DNA of 64,000 nucleotides, from contig CAXXUG010000028.1 of NCBI GenBank assembly GCA_963664835.2, positions 124,001-188,000 of the forward strand. The letters are read 5' to 3'. Source of the DNA: G963664835 sp963664835 (GTDB lineage Bacteria; Chloroflexota; UBA6077; FW602-bin22; JBCLEL01). A program made the translations under genes and the position numbers. Shown one piece after another: positions 43,729-52,639 of the stretch. Positions within the stretch are counted from its first letter, which is position 1. Each line of letters starts with the position of its first letter. The notes below the pieces were generated by a model. That model saw only the letters and a list, made by a program, of their open reading frames with translations. It was not told where the DNA came from and made no database searches.

Positions 43729-45501
43729 TTGCTGAGAACACACACTTGCGGTGAACTGAGGCCGGCACACGCCGGCCAGACGGTCACCCTCGCCGGCTGG
43801 GTACACCGCCGGCGTTCACACGGCGGACTGATCTTCATCGACATGCGCGACCGCTGGGGCCTGACCCAGGTCGTGTTCAATCCGGAAAACTCGCCGGAGT
43901 CGCATGAGATCGCGACCCAGACGCGGCCGGAGTACGTAATCCAGGTGACCGGCGAGGTCGAACAGCGCCCAGCCGGCACCGTGAATAAGGCACTTTCCAC
44001 TGGTGAAGTCGAGCTGATGGCGCAATCGGCGACTGTCTTGAATCCGGCGAAGAACCCGCCGTTCTACATCAACGAAGACGCTGATATCGATGAGTCTCTT
44101 CGACTGCAACATCGCTACTTGGACCTGAGGCGGGAGCGTCCGCTCAACAACTTGAAGATCAGGCATGATCTGGTGCGCCGGATTCGTGAGTGGATGTGGG
44201 ACCAGGACTTCATCGATGTCGAGACGCCAATCCTGGTAAAGGAAACACCGGGCGGAGCCCGCGAGTTCCTGGTGCCGAGCCGATTGCACGCCGGCCATTT
44301 CTACGCGTTGCCGCAATCGCCTCAGCAGTACAAGCAGATGCTGATGGTGGGAGGAATCGACCGCTACTTCCAGATCGCGCGCTGCTTTCGCGACGAGGAC
44401 CCGCGGGCGGACCGAGTCCTGGAGTTTACGCAGCTTGACGTGGAGATGTCATTTATTGAGCAGGAAGACATTCTCGAGTTGACTGAAGCGCTCCTGACAG
44501 AGGTCTGCCCGGCAATTGGCGGCAAGCCGCTCCTGGCGAGTCCTTTCCCGAGAATGACGTACGACGAGGCGATGAGCCGATTCGGCAGCGACAAACCGGA
44601 CATCCGCTTCGGATTGGAGCTGTGCGACGTCACTTCGGCGGTGAAGCGGGGCGCGTTCAGGGTCTTCGATCGGGCGCTGGACGCCGGCGGAGAGATAAGG
44701 GCGCTGGCGGTGCCGGGCGCGGCCGGCTATAGCCGGCGGGAGCTGGACGAGCTGAACACCATAGCGCGCCGGGTGGGTGTCGGCGGCCTGGTCACCTGCG
44801 CATTCAAGGACGACGGAATCAGGACTCCGCTGACCCGTTTCTTCTCGGAGGACGACCTGAATGGACTGGCGTCCGCCGCCGGCTGCGGGGCCGGCGATCT
44901 GCTGCTGCTGGTTGCCGACCAGAAATACGTGGCTTGCGAGGCACTCGGCGCGGTCCGGTTGGCGATTGGGGCAAAGGATAGTATGGCGGATCCGGACGTG
45001 CTGGCGTTCTGTTGGATTACGGAGATGCCGGCGTTCGAGCTAAGCGACGAGCGCGGGACGATCCAGGCGAAGCACCACCAGTTCACCTCGATCCTGCCGG
45101 AGGACGTTCCGCTGCTGGACACCGAACCGTTGAAGGCGCGGGCGAATCAGTACGACGTGGTTCTGAACGGTTACGAGTTGGGTGGCGGAAGCATTAGGAT
45201 TCACGACCGCGAGCTTCAATCGAAGATCTTTCGCATCCTCGGGATGAGCGACGAGCGGACTCGATACCTGTTCGGCCACATGCTGGAGGCGTTCGAGTAT
45301 GGGACGCCGCCGCACGGAGGCATCGCGGTGGGAATCGACCGGCTCTCCATGATCCTGGCCGGCGAGGACAACCTGCGTGAGATGACGGCCTTTCCGAAGT
45401 CGCAGGCCGGCGCGGAGCCGATGACCGGATCGCCGGATGTTGTGTCGGAGGCGGAGCTGGAGCCGCTGCACATCCGAGTTACCGAGATCGAGCCGGATTA
45501 G
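43729..45501 (+). CDS. aspS: Aspartyl-tRNA synthetase
   Basis: Class II aminoacyl-tRNA synthetase of 590 residues, the usual bacterial size with GAD insertion. N-terminal OB-fold (VTLAGWVHRRRSHGG), motif 1 region (RYLDLRRERPL), motif 2 (FRDEDPRADRVLEFTQLD) and motif 3 (GIAVGIDRLSMIL) are present. Translation appears to start at TTG 43729, with GGAGG upstream. A HIT-domain gene follows within five bases. No T-box was recognised upstream. Confidence 0.96.
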   Translation: MLRTHTCGELRPAHAGQTVTLAGWVHRRRSHGGLIFIDMRDRWGLTQVVFNPENSPESHEIATQTRPEYVIQVTGEVEQRPAGTVNKALSTGEVELMAQSATVLNPAKNPPFYINEDADIDESLRLQHRYLDLRRERPLNNLKIRHDLVRRIREWMWDQDFIDVETPILVKETPGGAREFLVPSRLHAGHFYALPQSPQQYKQMLMVGGIDRYFQIARCFRDEDPRADRVLEFTQLDVEMSFIEQEDILELTEALLTEVCPAIGGKPLLASPFPRMTYDEAMSRFGSDKPDIRFGLELCDVTSAVKRGAFRVFDRALDAGGEIRALAVPGAAGYSRRELDELNTIARRVGVGGLVTCAFKDDGIRTPLTRFFSEDDLNGLASAAGCGAGDLLLLVADQKYVACEALGAVRLAIGAKDSMADPDVLAFCWITEMPAFELSDERGTIQAKHHQFTSILPEDVPLLDTEPLKARANQYDVVLNGYELGGGSIRIHDRELQSKIFRILGMSDERTRYLFGHMLEAFEYGTPPHGGIAVGIDRLSMILAGEDNLREMTAFPKSQAGAEPMTGSPDVVSEAELEPLHIRVTEIEPD

Positions 45502-45505
45502 AGGC

Positions 45506-46087
45506 GTGATCGACTGCGTCTTTTGCTCGCGCGAAGACCAGCCGGGCAGCCTGTTCGAGACCGAATCGCTGTACGTCAGGCCGGACAAGTATCCGATGGT
45601 CCGTGGTCAGATCTTGGTCATAAGCAAGGAGCATCTGCGCTGCTACGGCGAAGCGCCGGACGAGGCTCTGACCGAGTTGGACGCATGCGCCGAGACGCTC
45701 CGACGGTTTTTGCGAGACGCCTATCACACGGAAGCCTCGACCTGGGAGAATGGAGTTTCCGGCCAGACCGTGTACCACGCCCATCTCCACTTGCTGCCGG
45801 CGCCCATCACCAGCATTCCGGCCGTGTTGGATGGGCGTGACGACGTATGCGTAGTCGATGGGTGGGGAGAAGTCCGCACACACTTCGAACTGCATGGTCA
45901 TTATCGTTACATGGAGTTCGATGGCGACCGTAGGCTGATCGCCGGACACAGTCCGGTGCTGTGGGAGATTCAACGGCTCCTGGAGGTCTGGACCGGGGCT
46001 CGAGTCGTGGATGGAGACTGGGTGAAGAAAACAACGCCAGAGGATGTGGCCGAGGTTGGCCGACGCTGGGAGATCTGGGCCGGCTGA
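45506..46087 (+). CDS. HIT-family protein
   Basis: Histidine-triad nucleotide hydrolase or transferase of 193 residues from GTG 45506, four bases after the aspS stop. The catalytic triad motif is HAHLHLLP, and a Cys pair, CVFC, at the very N-terminus is common in HIT/DUF zinc-binding subgroups. The C-terminal 80 residues after the triad are longer than in minimal HIT proteins. HIT proteins hydrolyse AMP-linked compounds including aminoacyl-AMP, which fits the co-transcription with aspS. Confidence 0.88.
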   Translation: MIDCVFCSREDQPGSLFETESLYVRPDKYPMVRGQILVISKEHLRCYGEAPDEALTELDACAETLRRFLRDAYHTEASTWENGVSGQTVYHAHLHLLPAPITSIPAVLDGRDDVCVVDGWGEVRTHFELHGHYRYMEFDGDRRLIAGHSPVLWEIQRLLEVWTGARVVDGDWVKKTTPEDVAEVGRRWEIWAG

Positions 46088-46514
46088 GGAGGTGATTCAG
46101 GGGACGCGGCGTTGTGGCTCTCGGATCTAAGTTGCGGCCCAAACCAGCTCCGACTCTGGCCTGGTTAGAATACCGGCAGTCACTGCAATCCCTTCCCTCG
46201 GCCATCCGGCAACTTCCTCTGTAGAAGTGAGTCGTCCTAAGGCACGTTAAGACCTCTCGCGTCAGCCCAGCCACTGGTGAACAACAGCACCCGCCGGGTG
46301 GCATTGCCCAACCGAATATCAAAAGTGCGAGACGTTTCTTGCAAGACACGCTGGACTCTGCTGCCGTAAGAGCCTGGGCTTCGCCTCTCAACTTGCAATA
46401 GAATTGGCTGGCGGTGGAGTTCACAAAATTCGCCGCGACCTCGCATACCGGGCTGCGCCGGGCAGGACGCCGTTCTTCTAATGAGAATCGAGCCGGCGCC
46501 GCACAACAACGTGG
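46088..46514. other. Intergenic region without recognised feature
   Basis: A 427-bp gap before moaB/mogA. No convincing gene, tRNA or known repeat was seen. Short frames have no family features. Likely contains the promoter of the moaB/mogA gene. Confidence 0.4.
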
Positions 46515-47036
46515 ATGGTGAAAATGGGTTACGAAGAACATAGACAGATCGTTCGAGACGATCATCGACCGATTCGATGCGCGGTAATTACCGTCAGCGA
46601 CTCCAGGGACGAGCGCTCGGACAAGAGCGGTGCGTTCATAAGGTCTGCTCTAAACGACAGAGGACACATGGTTGCCGACTATCGCATCGTGAAGGACGAG
46701 GCCGCATTGATAAAGGAGGCGGTCGAAGAGGTGGCCGGCGGTTCAGATTGCCAGGCCATTCTGTTGAATGGCGGTACCGGCATCGCTCGACGGGATGTCA
46801 CCTACGAGGTGGTGAGCGAGCTGATTGACAAGCGGCTGGACGGCTTCGGCGAGCTGTTTCGCTTTCTCAGCTACGAGGAAATCGGTGCCGGTGCGATGCT
46901 GTCTCGGGCAGTCGCCGGCCTGAGGGGCGATCGCCTCATCGTCGCAATGCCCGGTTCGACCGCCGCCTGCCGGCTGGCAATGGAGAAACTGGTTCTCCCC
47001 GAGCTGACCCACCTAGTCTGGGAGGCCAACAGGTAA
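46515..47036 (+). CDS. mogA: MoaB/MogA molybdopterin adenylyltransferase-like protein
   Basis: Molybdenum cofactor biosynthesis protein, 173 residues. The motif ILLNGGTGIARRDVTYEVV is the conserved MoaB/MogA signature, and the core strands CAVITVSDSR and DRLIVAMPGSTAAC are present. MogA adenylates molybdopterin before Mo insertion. It would supply the cofactor needed by the form II CoxL-type enzyme encoded about 7 kb upstream. ATG at 46515 or in-frame ATG at 46524 are both possible starts. MoaB and MogA cannot be separated by sequence alone, so the symbol is tentative. Confidence 0.85.
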   Translation: MVKMGYEEHRQIVRDDHRPIRCAVITVSDSRDERSDKSGAFIRSALNDRGHMVADYRIVKDEAALIKEAVEEVAGGSDCQAILLNGGTGIARRDVTYEVVSELIDKRLDGFGELFRFLSYEEIGAGAMLSRAVAGLRGDRLIVAMPGSTAACRLAMEKLVLPELTHLVWEANR

Positions 47037-47040
47037 CCCG

Positions 47041-47325
47041 TCAGGTGCTTCGGTTCCGCTTCTCCTCCTTGGCCCTCTGTATGTAGTCGAGCACTCGGGA
47101 CCGAAGTATCTGCAGTCTCCGGTCCTCATCCGCGCTCCGCTCCGGCTGCTTCGACTGCTCGACCGCCTCAGCCAACGCGTGTGATAGGTCGAGCAGGGAG
47201 GTTTCGTCCAGCCGTACAGCTACGCCGGTCGAAAGAAACTGCAGGAAATAGCCGGCTCCCGCGTGTTCCTGCCACACCGCGATGTCGCCCCGTCCCGCGA
47301 GACGGCGTCCCATGAACAGCATCAT
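47041..47325 (-). CDS. Small hypothetical protein
   Basis: Small protein of 94 residues from the ATG at 47325, chosen because CAGGAGCC precedes it closely. Core sequence MLFMGRRLAGRGDIAVWQEH is followed by a helical charged C-terminus (RRLQILRSRVLDYIQRAKEE). No family recognised. It is convergent with mogA with a four-base gap. Confidence 0.4.
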   Translation of the reverse strand: MMLFMGRRLAGRGDIAVWQEHAGAGYFLQFLSTGVAVRLDETSLLDLSHALAEAVEQSKQPERSADEDRRLQILRSRVLDYIQRAKEEKRNRST

Positions 47326-47803
47326 TTGGCTCCTGGTTGTCTGTTGGATCAAAAATCGTCGTGCGTGCCGCACGCAACTCACCCACCCTGGTTTTCACGC
47401 CATTGCGTGACTGTGGAGATTTGAGCGTATTCTTCTCATCTATAGCTTGTGAAGAAACATGCCTTAAACTCCATTCGGGAACTTCGTCGGCGGTCCGGGG
47501 GACATCCAAACCTATTTGCGCAGAATTCGCAAGCCGGCCGACCTCATCCCCCTGGCCCCCTTCTCCTCGCCAGGAGAAGGGGGAACTCTATTGTGGGGGG
47601 ACACCCCCACATCCCCCGTCAAGGGCTTCGCCCTTGCAACCCGTTCCTGGCTTCCGCGGATGACAGACCATCACCGGCAAAATAGCTTGATCGGTGCAAA
47701 AACGCTCCTAAACGAAGCGGTTGCCCTTGAGTCTGATTCGCTGGCGCCTTTGTGCCTAAGTGGCGACTGGCATGGGCGGTTGCTATAATACTAGTCGCCT
47801 CTA
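47326..47803. other. Repeat-like intergenic region with hairpins
   Basis: A gap of 478 bp before the tRNA. It contains three consecutive inverted repeats: CCCCCTTCTCCT/AGGAGAAGGGGG (47556-47583), a GTGGGGG/CCCCCAC hairpin (about 47593-47610), and AAGGGC/GCCCTT (47621-47635). No gene is supported. A TATAAT at 47784-47789 suggests the tRNA promoter. Confidence 0.6.
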
Positions 47804-47879
47804 AGGAGTGTAGCTCAGTTGGAAGAGCAGCTGTCTCCAAAACAGCCGGTCGGGGGTTCGAGTCCCTCCACTCCTGCCA
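47804..47879 (+). tRNA. tRNA-Trp (CCA)
   Basis: Seventy-six-base cloverleaf with acceptor arms AGGAGTG/CACTCCT, D-arm region TAGCTCAGTTGG, anticodon stem CTGT/ACAG with loop CTCCAAA (anticodon CCA), T arm GGGGGTTCGAGTCCC, discriminator G and encoded CCA. It has a TATAAT 15 bases upstream. It is the cognate tRNA of the Trp T-box near 62 kb. Confidence 0.97.
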
Positions 47880-48090
47880 CGTACCTCCCCTGACAATCAT
47901 CCGCCAAACAGGCCGTTGGCGCCGCCGGAAATTGAACGACAAGTTCCCATTCGGCAGTCAGAATTCGTTTTGTTGCGAAAATTGTTGAAGCGAGACGTCC
48001 GCATTCCCTCGAATGCGCCGAGTTCCTTCGTAGCTGAATTCACACGATGGCGAATTCGCCTGTTTTCCAATCGTTAGCCGGAGGACAACG

Positions 48091-49074
48091 TTGCCGAGAA
48101 TCCTGGTGGAAGACCTGGTCAAGACCTTCCGCGTCGCCGAGCGGAACCCCGGTATTTGGGGCGCTCTGCGGGGCCTTGCCCATCGTCGTTACCGCACGAT
48201 CAATGCCCTCGACAGGATCTCTTTCCAGGTCGAGGCCGGCGAGTTGGTCGGGTATATCGGCCCCAACGGAGCCGGCAAGTCCACCACTATCAAGGTCATT
48301 TCAGGCATTCTGGTCCCTGACTCCGGCCGATGCGAGATCCTGGGCCGCGTCCCCTGGCGGGACCGCGTCTCTCACGTCCGCGACATCGGCGTTATATTTG
48401 GCCAGCGCACGCAGCTTTGGTGGGACCTGCCGGTCATAGAGTCGTTCGACCTCCTACGCGACATCTACCGCGTGCCGAAGACCAGCTATCGACACACACT
48501 GGATGAGCTTGTCCAAGTCTTGGAGTTGGAGCCCCTTCTCAACGTTCCGGTTCGCCAACTCAGTTTGGGCCAGCGGATGCGGAGCGATCTGGCCGCCGCG
48601 CTCTTGCACCAACCCTCGATCCTGTTCCTTGACGAACCAACCATTGGGTTGGATGCGGTGACCAAGCTGGCGTTCCGCGATTTTATCAAGCGGTTCAATC
48701 GAGATCACGGCGTCACCATTATTCTGACGACCCATGACATGGATGACATCGAGGCCCTCTGCGAGCGCGTCATCGTGATAGACGAGGGGCGTATAAGGTC
48801 TGACGGGACGCTGGAGGCACTCCGGCAAAGCATAACGCCGGAACGCCGGCTCATTGTCGACCTCACGGATCCGGACACTTCAATCTCAGACCCATTCGCC
48901 ACCGTGACTCGCCGCGAGGGACACCGTGTACATCTCAGCTTTGACCCTCGAAGAACGCCGCCGGCCGAGCTAATCGGCCGGATTGCCTCAAAGTATCCTG
49001 TGCGGGACCTTTTCGTCGAGAGCCCACCGATCGAGGAGATCGTCGCCCAGATTTACGCCCGGTCCCGTAAGTGA
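48091..49074 (+). CDS. ABC transporter ATP-binding protein (ABC-2 exporter)
   Basis: ATPase subunit of an ABC-2-type exporter, 327 residues. Walker A GPNGAGKSTTIKV, signature LSLGQRMRSDLA, Walker B ILFLDEPTIGLD and the H-loop TTHDMDD are intact. It begins with TTG at 48091, after CGGAGG. A C-terminal extension of about 90 residues is usual for this subgroup, which pairs with PF06182 permeases. It overlaps the first permease gene by four bases. Substrate unknown; relatives include drug or dye exporters. Confidence 0.92.
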   Translation: MPRILVEDLVKTFRVAERNPGIWGALRGLAHRRYRTINALDRISFQVEAGELVGYIGPNGAGKSTTIKVISGILVPDSGRCEILGRVPWRDRVSHVRDIGVIFGQRTQLWWDLPVIESFDLLRDIYRVPKTSYRHTLDELVQVLELEPLLNVPVRQLSLGQRMRSDLAAALLHQPSILFLDEPTIGLDAVTKLAFRDFIKRFNRDHGVTIILTTHDMDDIEALCERVIVIDEGRIRSDGTLEALRQSITPERRLIVDLTDPDTSISDPFATVTRREGHRVHLSFDPRRTPPAELIGRIASKYPVRDLFVESPPIEEIVAQIYARSRK

Positions 49075-49862
49075 TCTCATACACCGCAATCCTGAGCGCA
49101 AATGTCCGGACGCTGCTTCAATACCGCACGGCGGCCGTCGCCGGCCTGATAACCCAGATCTTCTGGGGATTGATCCGGGTGATGATCTTCGAGGCGTTTT
49201 ATCGATCGACGACCGCGGATCAACCTATGACTCTCGACGAGGTGGTCACCTACATCTGGCTTGGGCAAGCGTTCTTCCTGCTGCTGCCGTGGGACGTAGA
49301 CCGCCAGATCCACGCTCTTATCCGCTCCGGCCTGGTAGGTTACGAGTTGCTCCGACCTGTCGATTTGTACAACCTGTGGTTTACTCGCGCTCTGGCATTC
49401 CGCACCGCGCCGACCCTGCTTCGCGCGGTCCCACTGATCGCCGTCGCGATCCTCTTCTTAGGGATGGGCGCGCCGGCCTCCGCCGCGGCCGGCCTGGCCT
49501 TTTGCGTCTCGATGATTGGGGCCCTGCTAATCAGTTGCGCCTTCACGACACTGCTCAACATTACTCTGATGTGGACGGTGTCCGGCCAAGGCGTGGCCGG
49601 CCTCAGCGCCGCCGCAGTCACCATACTGACCGGCATGCTCATCCCAGTCCCATTCTTCCCCGATTGGGCACAGACAGTAATCAACGCGCTGCCATTCCGC
49701 GGCATCGTCGACACGCCTTATCGTCTGTACCTGGGTCACATACCTCCGAGCGACGCCATATGGCACTTGGGCCACCAATTCGTCTGGACGGTTGCCTTGA
49801 TATTGGCAGGACGGTGGCTCCTCGCCCGCGGAGTCCGTCGTCTCGTGATGCAGGGAGGCTAG
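49071..49862 (+). CDS. ABC-2 family permease 1 (PF06182-like)
   Basis: Integral membrane protein of 263 residues with about six hydrophobic helices, e.g. LIAVAILFLGMGAPASAAAG and LLISCAFTTLLNITLMW. Sequence style (NVRTLLQYRTAAVAGLITQI near the N-terminus, DWAQTVINALPFRGIVDTPY) matches the PF06182 ABC-2 family. GTG start overlaps the ATPase stop. Forms a heterodimer with the next permease. Confidence 0.85.
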   Translation: MISYTAILSANVRTLLQYRTAAVAGLITQIFWGLIRVMIFEAFYRSTTADQPMTLDEVVTYIWLGQAFFLLLPWDVDRQIHALIRSGLVGYELLRPVDLYNLWFTRALAFRTAPTLLRAVPLIAVAILFLGMGAPASAAAGLAFCVSMIGALLISCAFTTLLNITLMWTVSGQGVAGLSAAAVTILTGMLIPVPFFPDWAQTVINALPFRGIVDTPYRLYLGHIPPSDAIWHLGHQFVWTVALILAGRWLLARGVRRLVMQGG

Positions 49863-49863
49863 C

Positions 49864-50667
49864 ATGATCGACGACCTCGCCCTCTACCTCCGCTACATGG
49901 CAATTTCGGTGCGCGGTCAGATGCAGTACCGGGCTTCATTCATAATGGAGTCGATCGGTCAGTTTGCGTACTCAGGCGTAATCTTCCTCGGCATAGTCGT
50001 GCTGTTCAGCAGGTTCGATAACCTTCAAGGCTGGAGCCTGGCCGAGGTCGCCTTCCTGTACGGGTTGGTCAACGTGGCGTTCGCCGTTGCCGACGCGGCG
50101 TGTGTGGGGTTTGACCACTTTGGGACGATGGTGCGCACCGGCGACTTCGATCGCCTGCTCCTGCGCCCAAGATCAACCGCCTTGCAGTTGGCCGGACAGG
50201 AGTTGGAGCTCCGGCGCGTCGGCCGGCTGGTCCAGGGTCTGGTGATACTGGTGTGGGCCAGTATCGCGCTTGATGTCGACTGGACTCTCGTCAAGGCCGG
50301 CTTGACCGTCGTTACGCTTATCTGTGGCACCTGCCTCTTCTTCGGACTCATCGTGCTCCAAGCCACATTGGCGTTCTGGACGACGGATACCCTGGAGATC
50401 ATCAACACCGTGAGCTACGGTGGAGTCGAGACCGCCCAGTATCCCCTGTCCATCTACCGGCCCTGGTTCCGCCACTTCTTCACGTTCGTCGTTCCCTGGG
50501 CGGCAGTGAGCTACTTTCCCGCTCTTGCAATCCTGGAGAAGCCCGATCCTCTGGGATCGCCACTATGGTTCCAGCACGCGGCGCCGCTGATCGGTCTCTT
50601 GTTTCTGATCGTGTGCCTTCGTGTCTGGGAGTTCGGCGTCCGGCACTATCTGTCGACCGGAAGTTGA
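49864..50667 (+). CDS. ABC-2 family permease 2 (PF06182-like)
   Basis: Second membrane subunit, 267 residues and about six helices. The N-terminal YMAISVRGQMQYRASFIMES and GTMVRTGDFDRLLLRP are typical of PF06182 permeases. It begins one base after the first permease gene, completing an ATPase-permease-permease operon. Substrate unknown. Confidence 0.85.
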   Translation: MIDDLALYLRYMAISVRGQMQYRASFIMESIGQFAYSGVIFLGIVVLFSRFDNLQGWSLAEVAFLYGLVNVAFAVADAACVGFDHFGTMVRTGDFDRLLLRPRSTALQLAGQELELRRVGRLVQGLVILVWASIALDVDWTLVKAGLTVVTLICGTCLFFGLIVLQATLAFWTTDTLEIINTVSYGGVETAQYPLSIYRPWFRHFFTFVVPWAAVSYFPALAILEKPDPLGSPLWFQHAAPLIGLLFLIVCLRVWEFGVRHYLSTGS

Positions 50668-51176
50668 TCGAGTCGTCGCCGGCCGTGTCTGTCGATTTCG
50701 AATCCTGAAATCGTCCAGAATTGCTCCGGGACTAGAATGAGTTGGTAGAGGCGGGTTTCAAACCCGCCTCTACGGTAATCGTGAGGCTTGGGCTGCCGGA
50801 AGTCGTCAGTGCGTTCCCGACGTTTTCGGCTCTCCACATCGATGCGGCTCGCGGAGCGGCCGGCTCGCCAATATGTGAACGCAACTATTGCGAGCAAATC
50901 ATCCGGGATGATGCTGATCTGAATCGTATTCGCGAATATATTCTGGATAACCCGGAATGCTGAAAGGAAGACCCGGAGAACCGTCGTGTCACGGGTGACT
51001 CGAATTGGGGCGACGTGGCGGGTGCTCCCCAACCTCAGGGCGGACGCGTGCGTCGCCCCTACGTGTAGGATGCCCCATTGAATCTGAACACTTACCTTGA
51101 CGATCCACGCCTACTTGATCGTTGAGGCATGTGATAGAGTGCGGGTAAATCCGGCTTTGCCAGGAGGTGGGATGCG
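50668..51176. other. Intergenic region with palindromic repeat
   Basis: A gap of 509 bp. It holds palindromic repeat copy 2 at 50745-50773 with its tail, and later a GC-rich imperfect inverted repeat around 51009-51062 (GGCGACG ... CGTCGCC). The rest has no recognised feature. Confidence 0.55.
50745..50805. repeat. Palindromic repeat family A, copy 2
   Basis: Perfect 29-bp palindrome (50745-50773) identical to copy 1, followed by a tail with two substitutions (GTAATCGTGAGGCTTGGGCT). Confidence 0.95.
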
Positions 51177-52223
51177 ATGGCTGTAGACGTGAGAGAGTTG
51201 CAGGTCTCCAACGATGCTCTCGACGATCAAGTTGAGTTGCGCTCGCGGATCGGCGAGCAGGGTTACCTGTTCTTCCGAAATCTAGTCGATAAAGACCTGT
51301 TGTGGGATTTGCGGCTTCAGTTGCTCGAAGTTTGCCGGCAGGGCGGTTGGATTCGACAAGGGACGAACCTTGCTGACGGGATTGTCGACATATCCCGCAG
51401 ATGCGCCGAAGGTGATGTAGCCTACTCCCCAATTTACATGGCAGTTCAGCGGGTGGAGGCATTCCATCGGATTGCCCACGATCCCGCGTTTGTAACGACC
51501 ATCCAAAAGATTGTCGATGGCGAGGCGCTGGTACAACCTCAAAAGGTTGCCCGCCTATGGTTCCCTCAATTCACCGACCACACGACGCCGCCGCATCAGG
51601 ATTTCGTCCACTTCCAGGGCGATTTCGACACCTACACCTGCTGGACGCCGGTAGGCGACTGTCCGATTGATCTCGGCGGGTTGGCGATTCTCGTTGGGTC
51701 ACACAAGCCGAGGACCGTTCTCGATCATCACTTCTCCCTCGGCGCCGGCGGATTGAGGGTAGAAGCAGAAGATCAGCAGGGCGAATGGGTGACCACCGAC
51801 TTTGAAATCGGCGACTGTCTGATCTTTCACAGCTTGACCGTGCATCAGGCCCTGCCCAATCTCACGGAAGACAAGCTGCGGGTCTCGCTCGACAATCGCT
51901 ACCAGGCGGTGGATGTACCCATTTCGGAGAGTCAGATCAAACCACATCTGAGCCGGCTGACGGAGCAGACTTGGGAAGACATCTACGCCGGCTGGCAGAG
52001 TGAAGACCTGCGCTACTATTGGAACGACCTCGATCTTGAAGTCGTTCCTTCGGATATGAGCCGGCACGAACGCGGTTTCGCCGAGGCGCTTGAGCTCGCC
52101 CGGCAGGGCGTCGAAAGAGCCCGCCCGGCGCTGAAGCGCGCGATAGAACGCGACCCATACTCACCCCAGGCCAAGGACGCCGTGGACGCTCTGCGGGAGT
52201 TGGATGCCGCCGGCAAGACCTAG
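51177..52223 (+). CDS. PhyH-family Fe(II)/2-oxoglutarate dioxygenase, divergent copy 5
   Basis: Larger PhyH-type oxygenase, 348 residues. The first metal half-site is PPHQDFVHF (His, Asp) and the distal His is in SLTVHQALPN; the following RVSLDNRYQ gives the cosubstrate Arg. It lacks the WHPD wording of the other four and has a distinct N-terminus (MAVDVRELQVSNDALDDQVE) and C-terminal extension, so it belongs to a separate subgroup. ATG start after AGGAGGTGGG. Stands alone between two palindromic repeats. Substrate unknown. Confidence 0.85.
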   Translation: MAVDVRELQVSNDALDDQVELRSRIGEQGYLFFRNLVDKDLLWDLRLQLLEVCRQGGWIRQGTNLADGIVDISRRCAEGDVAYSPIYMAVQRVEAFHRIAHDPAFVTTIQKIVDGEALVQPQKVARLWFPQFTDHTTPPHQDFVHFQGDFDTYTCWTPVGDCPIDLGGLAILVGSHKPRTVLDHHFSLGAGGLRVEAEDQQGEWVTTDFEIGDCLIFHSLTVHQALPNLTEDKLRVSLDNRYQAVDVPISESQIKPHLSRLTEQTWEDIYAGWQSEDLRYYWNDLDLEVVPSDMSRHERGFAEALELARQGVERARPALKRAIERDPYSPQAKDAVDALRELDAAGKT

Positions 52224-52639
52224 ATCGCAGTTCCAGCGGAACCAGCATGCCCCGGTTCAGTGTGCCGTTTGCAGCCGGCGGGAGCGACTAGCACGAGGTT
52301 TGCCGGGCAACTGACTTCTCATGTGCATGGCATTCTGGTGTTGGTAGAGGCGGGTTTGAAACCCGCCTCTACGGGAATCGTGAGGCATGGGCTGCCGGCA
52401 ATCGGCCAGCGTTGCTGCCGCATTTGGATATAGCGGAACAGATGGGCTTGTCCCCCGCTCCGTTCAGTGCGCTCGCTCCACCGCCTTGTACCCGCCCGCG
52501 CGACGCTCGTGTTATCCATAATTCAGCCCACGTAGAAACAAGGGTGATCCTCTTTAACTACCCTTCGGTTCAAGTTAGGTCTTGGTAACATCGTCTCCGG
52601 TCCCTGGCGGCTGTCCATTTGTCCGTACCGGAGCGCTAC
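52224..52639. other. Intergenic region with palindromic repeat
   Basis: A gap of 416 bp between the fifth PhyH gene and the broken glycosyltransferase. It contains repeat copy 3. Otherwise no recognised feature. Confidence 0.5.
52344..52405. repeat. Palindromic repeat family A, copy 3
   Basis: The 29-bp palindrome (52344-52372) differs from copies 1 and 2 only at the central base. The tail GGAATCGTGAGGCATGGGCT matches copy 1 closely. Confidence 0.95.

Noticed and set aside
50742..50963. Small open frame translating as VEAGFKPASTVIVRLG
   Set aside because: It is a translation of the palindromic repeat; the same wording appears at the other repeat copies and is not protein-coding evidence.
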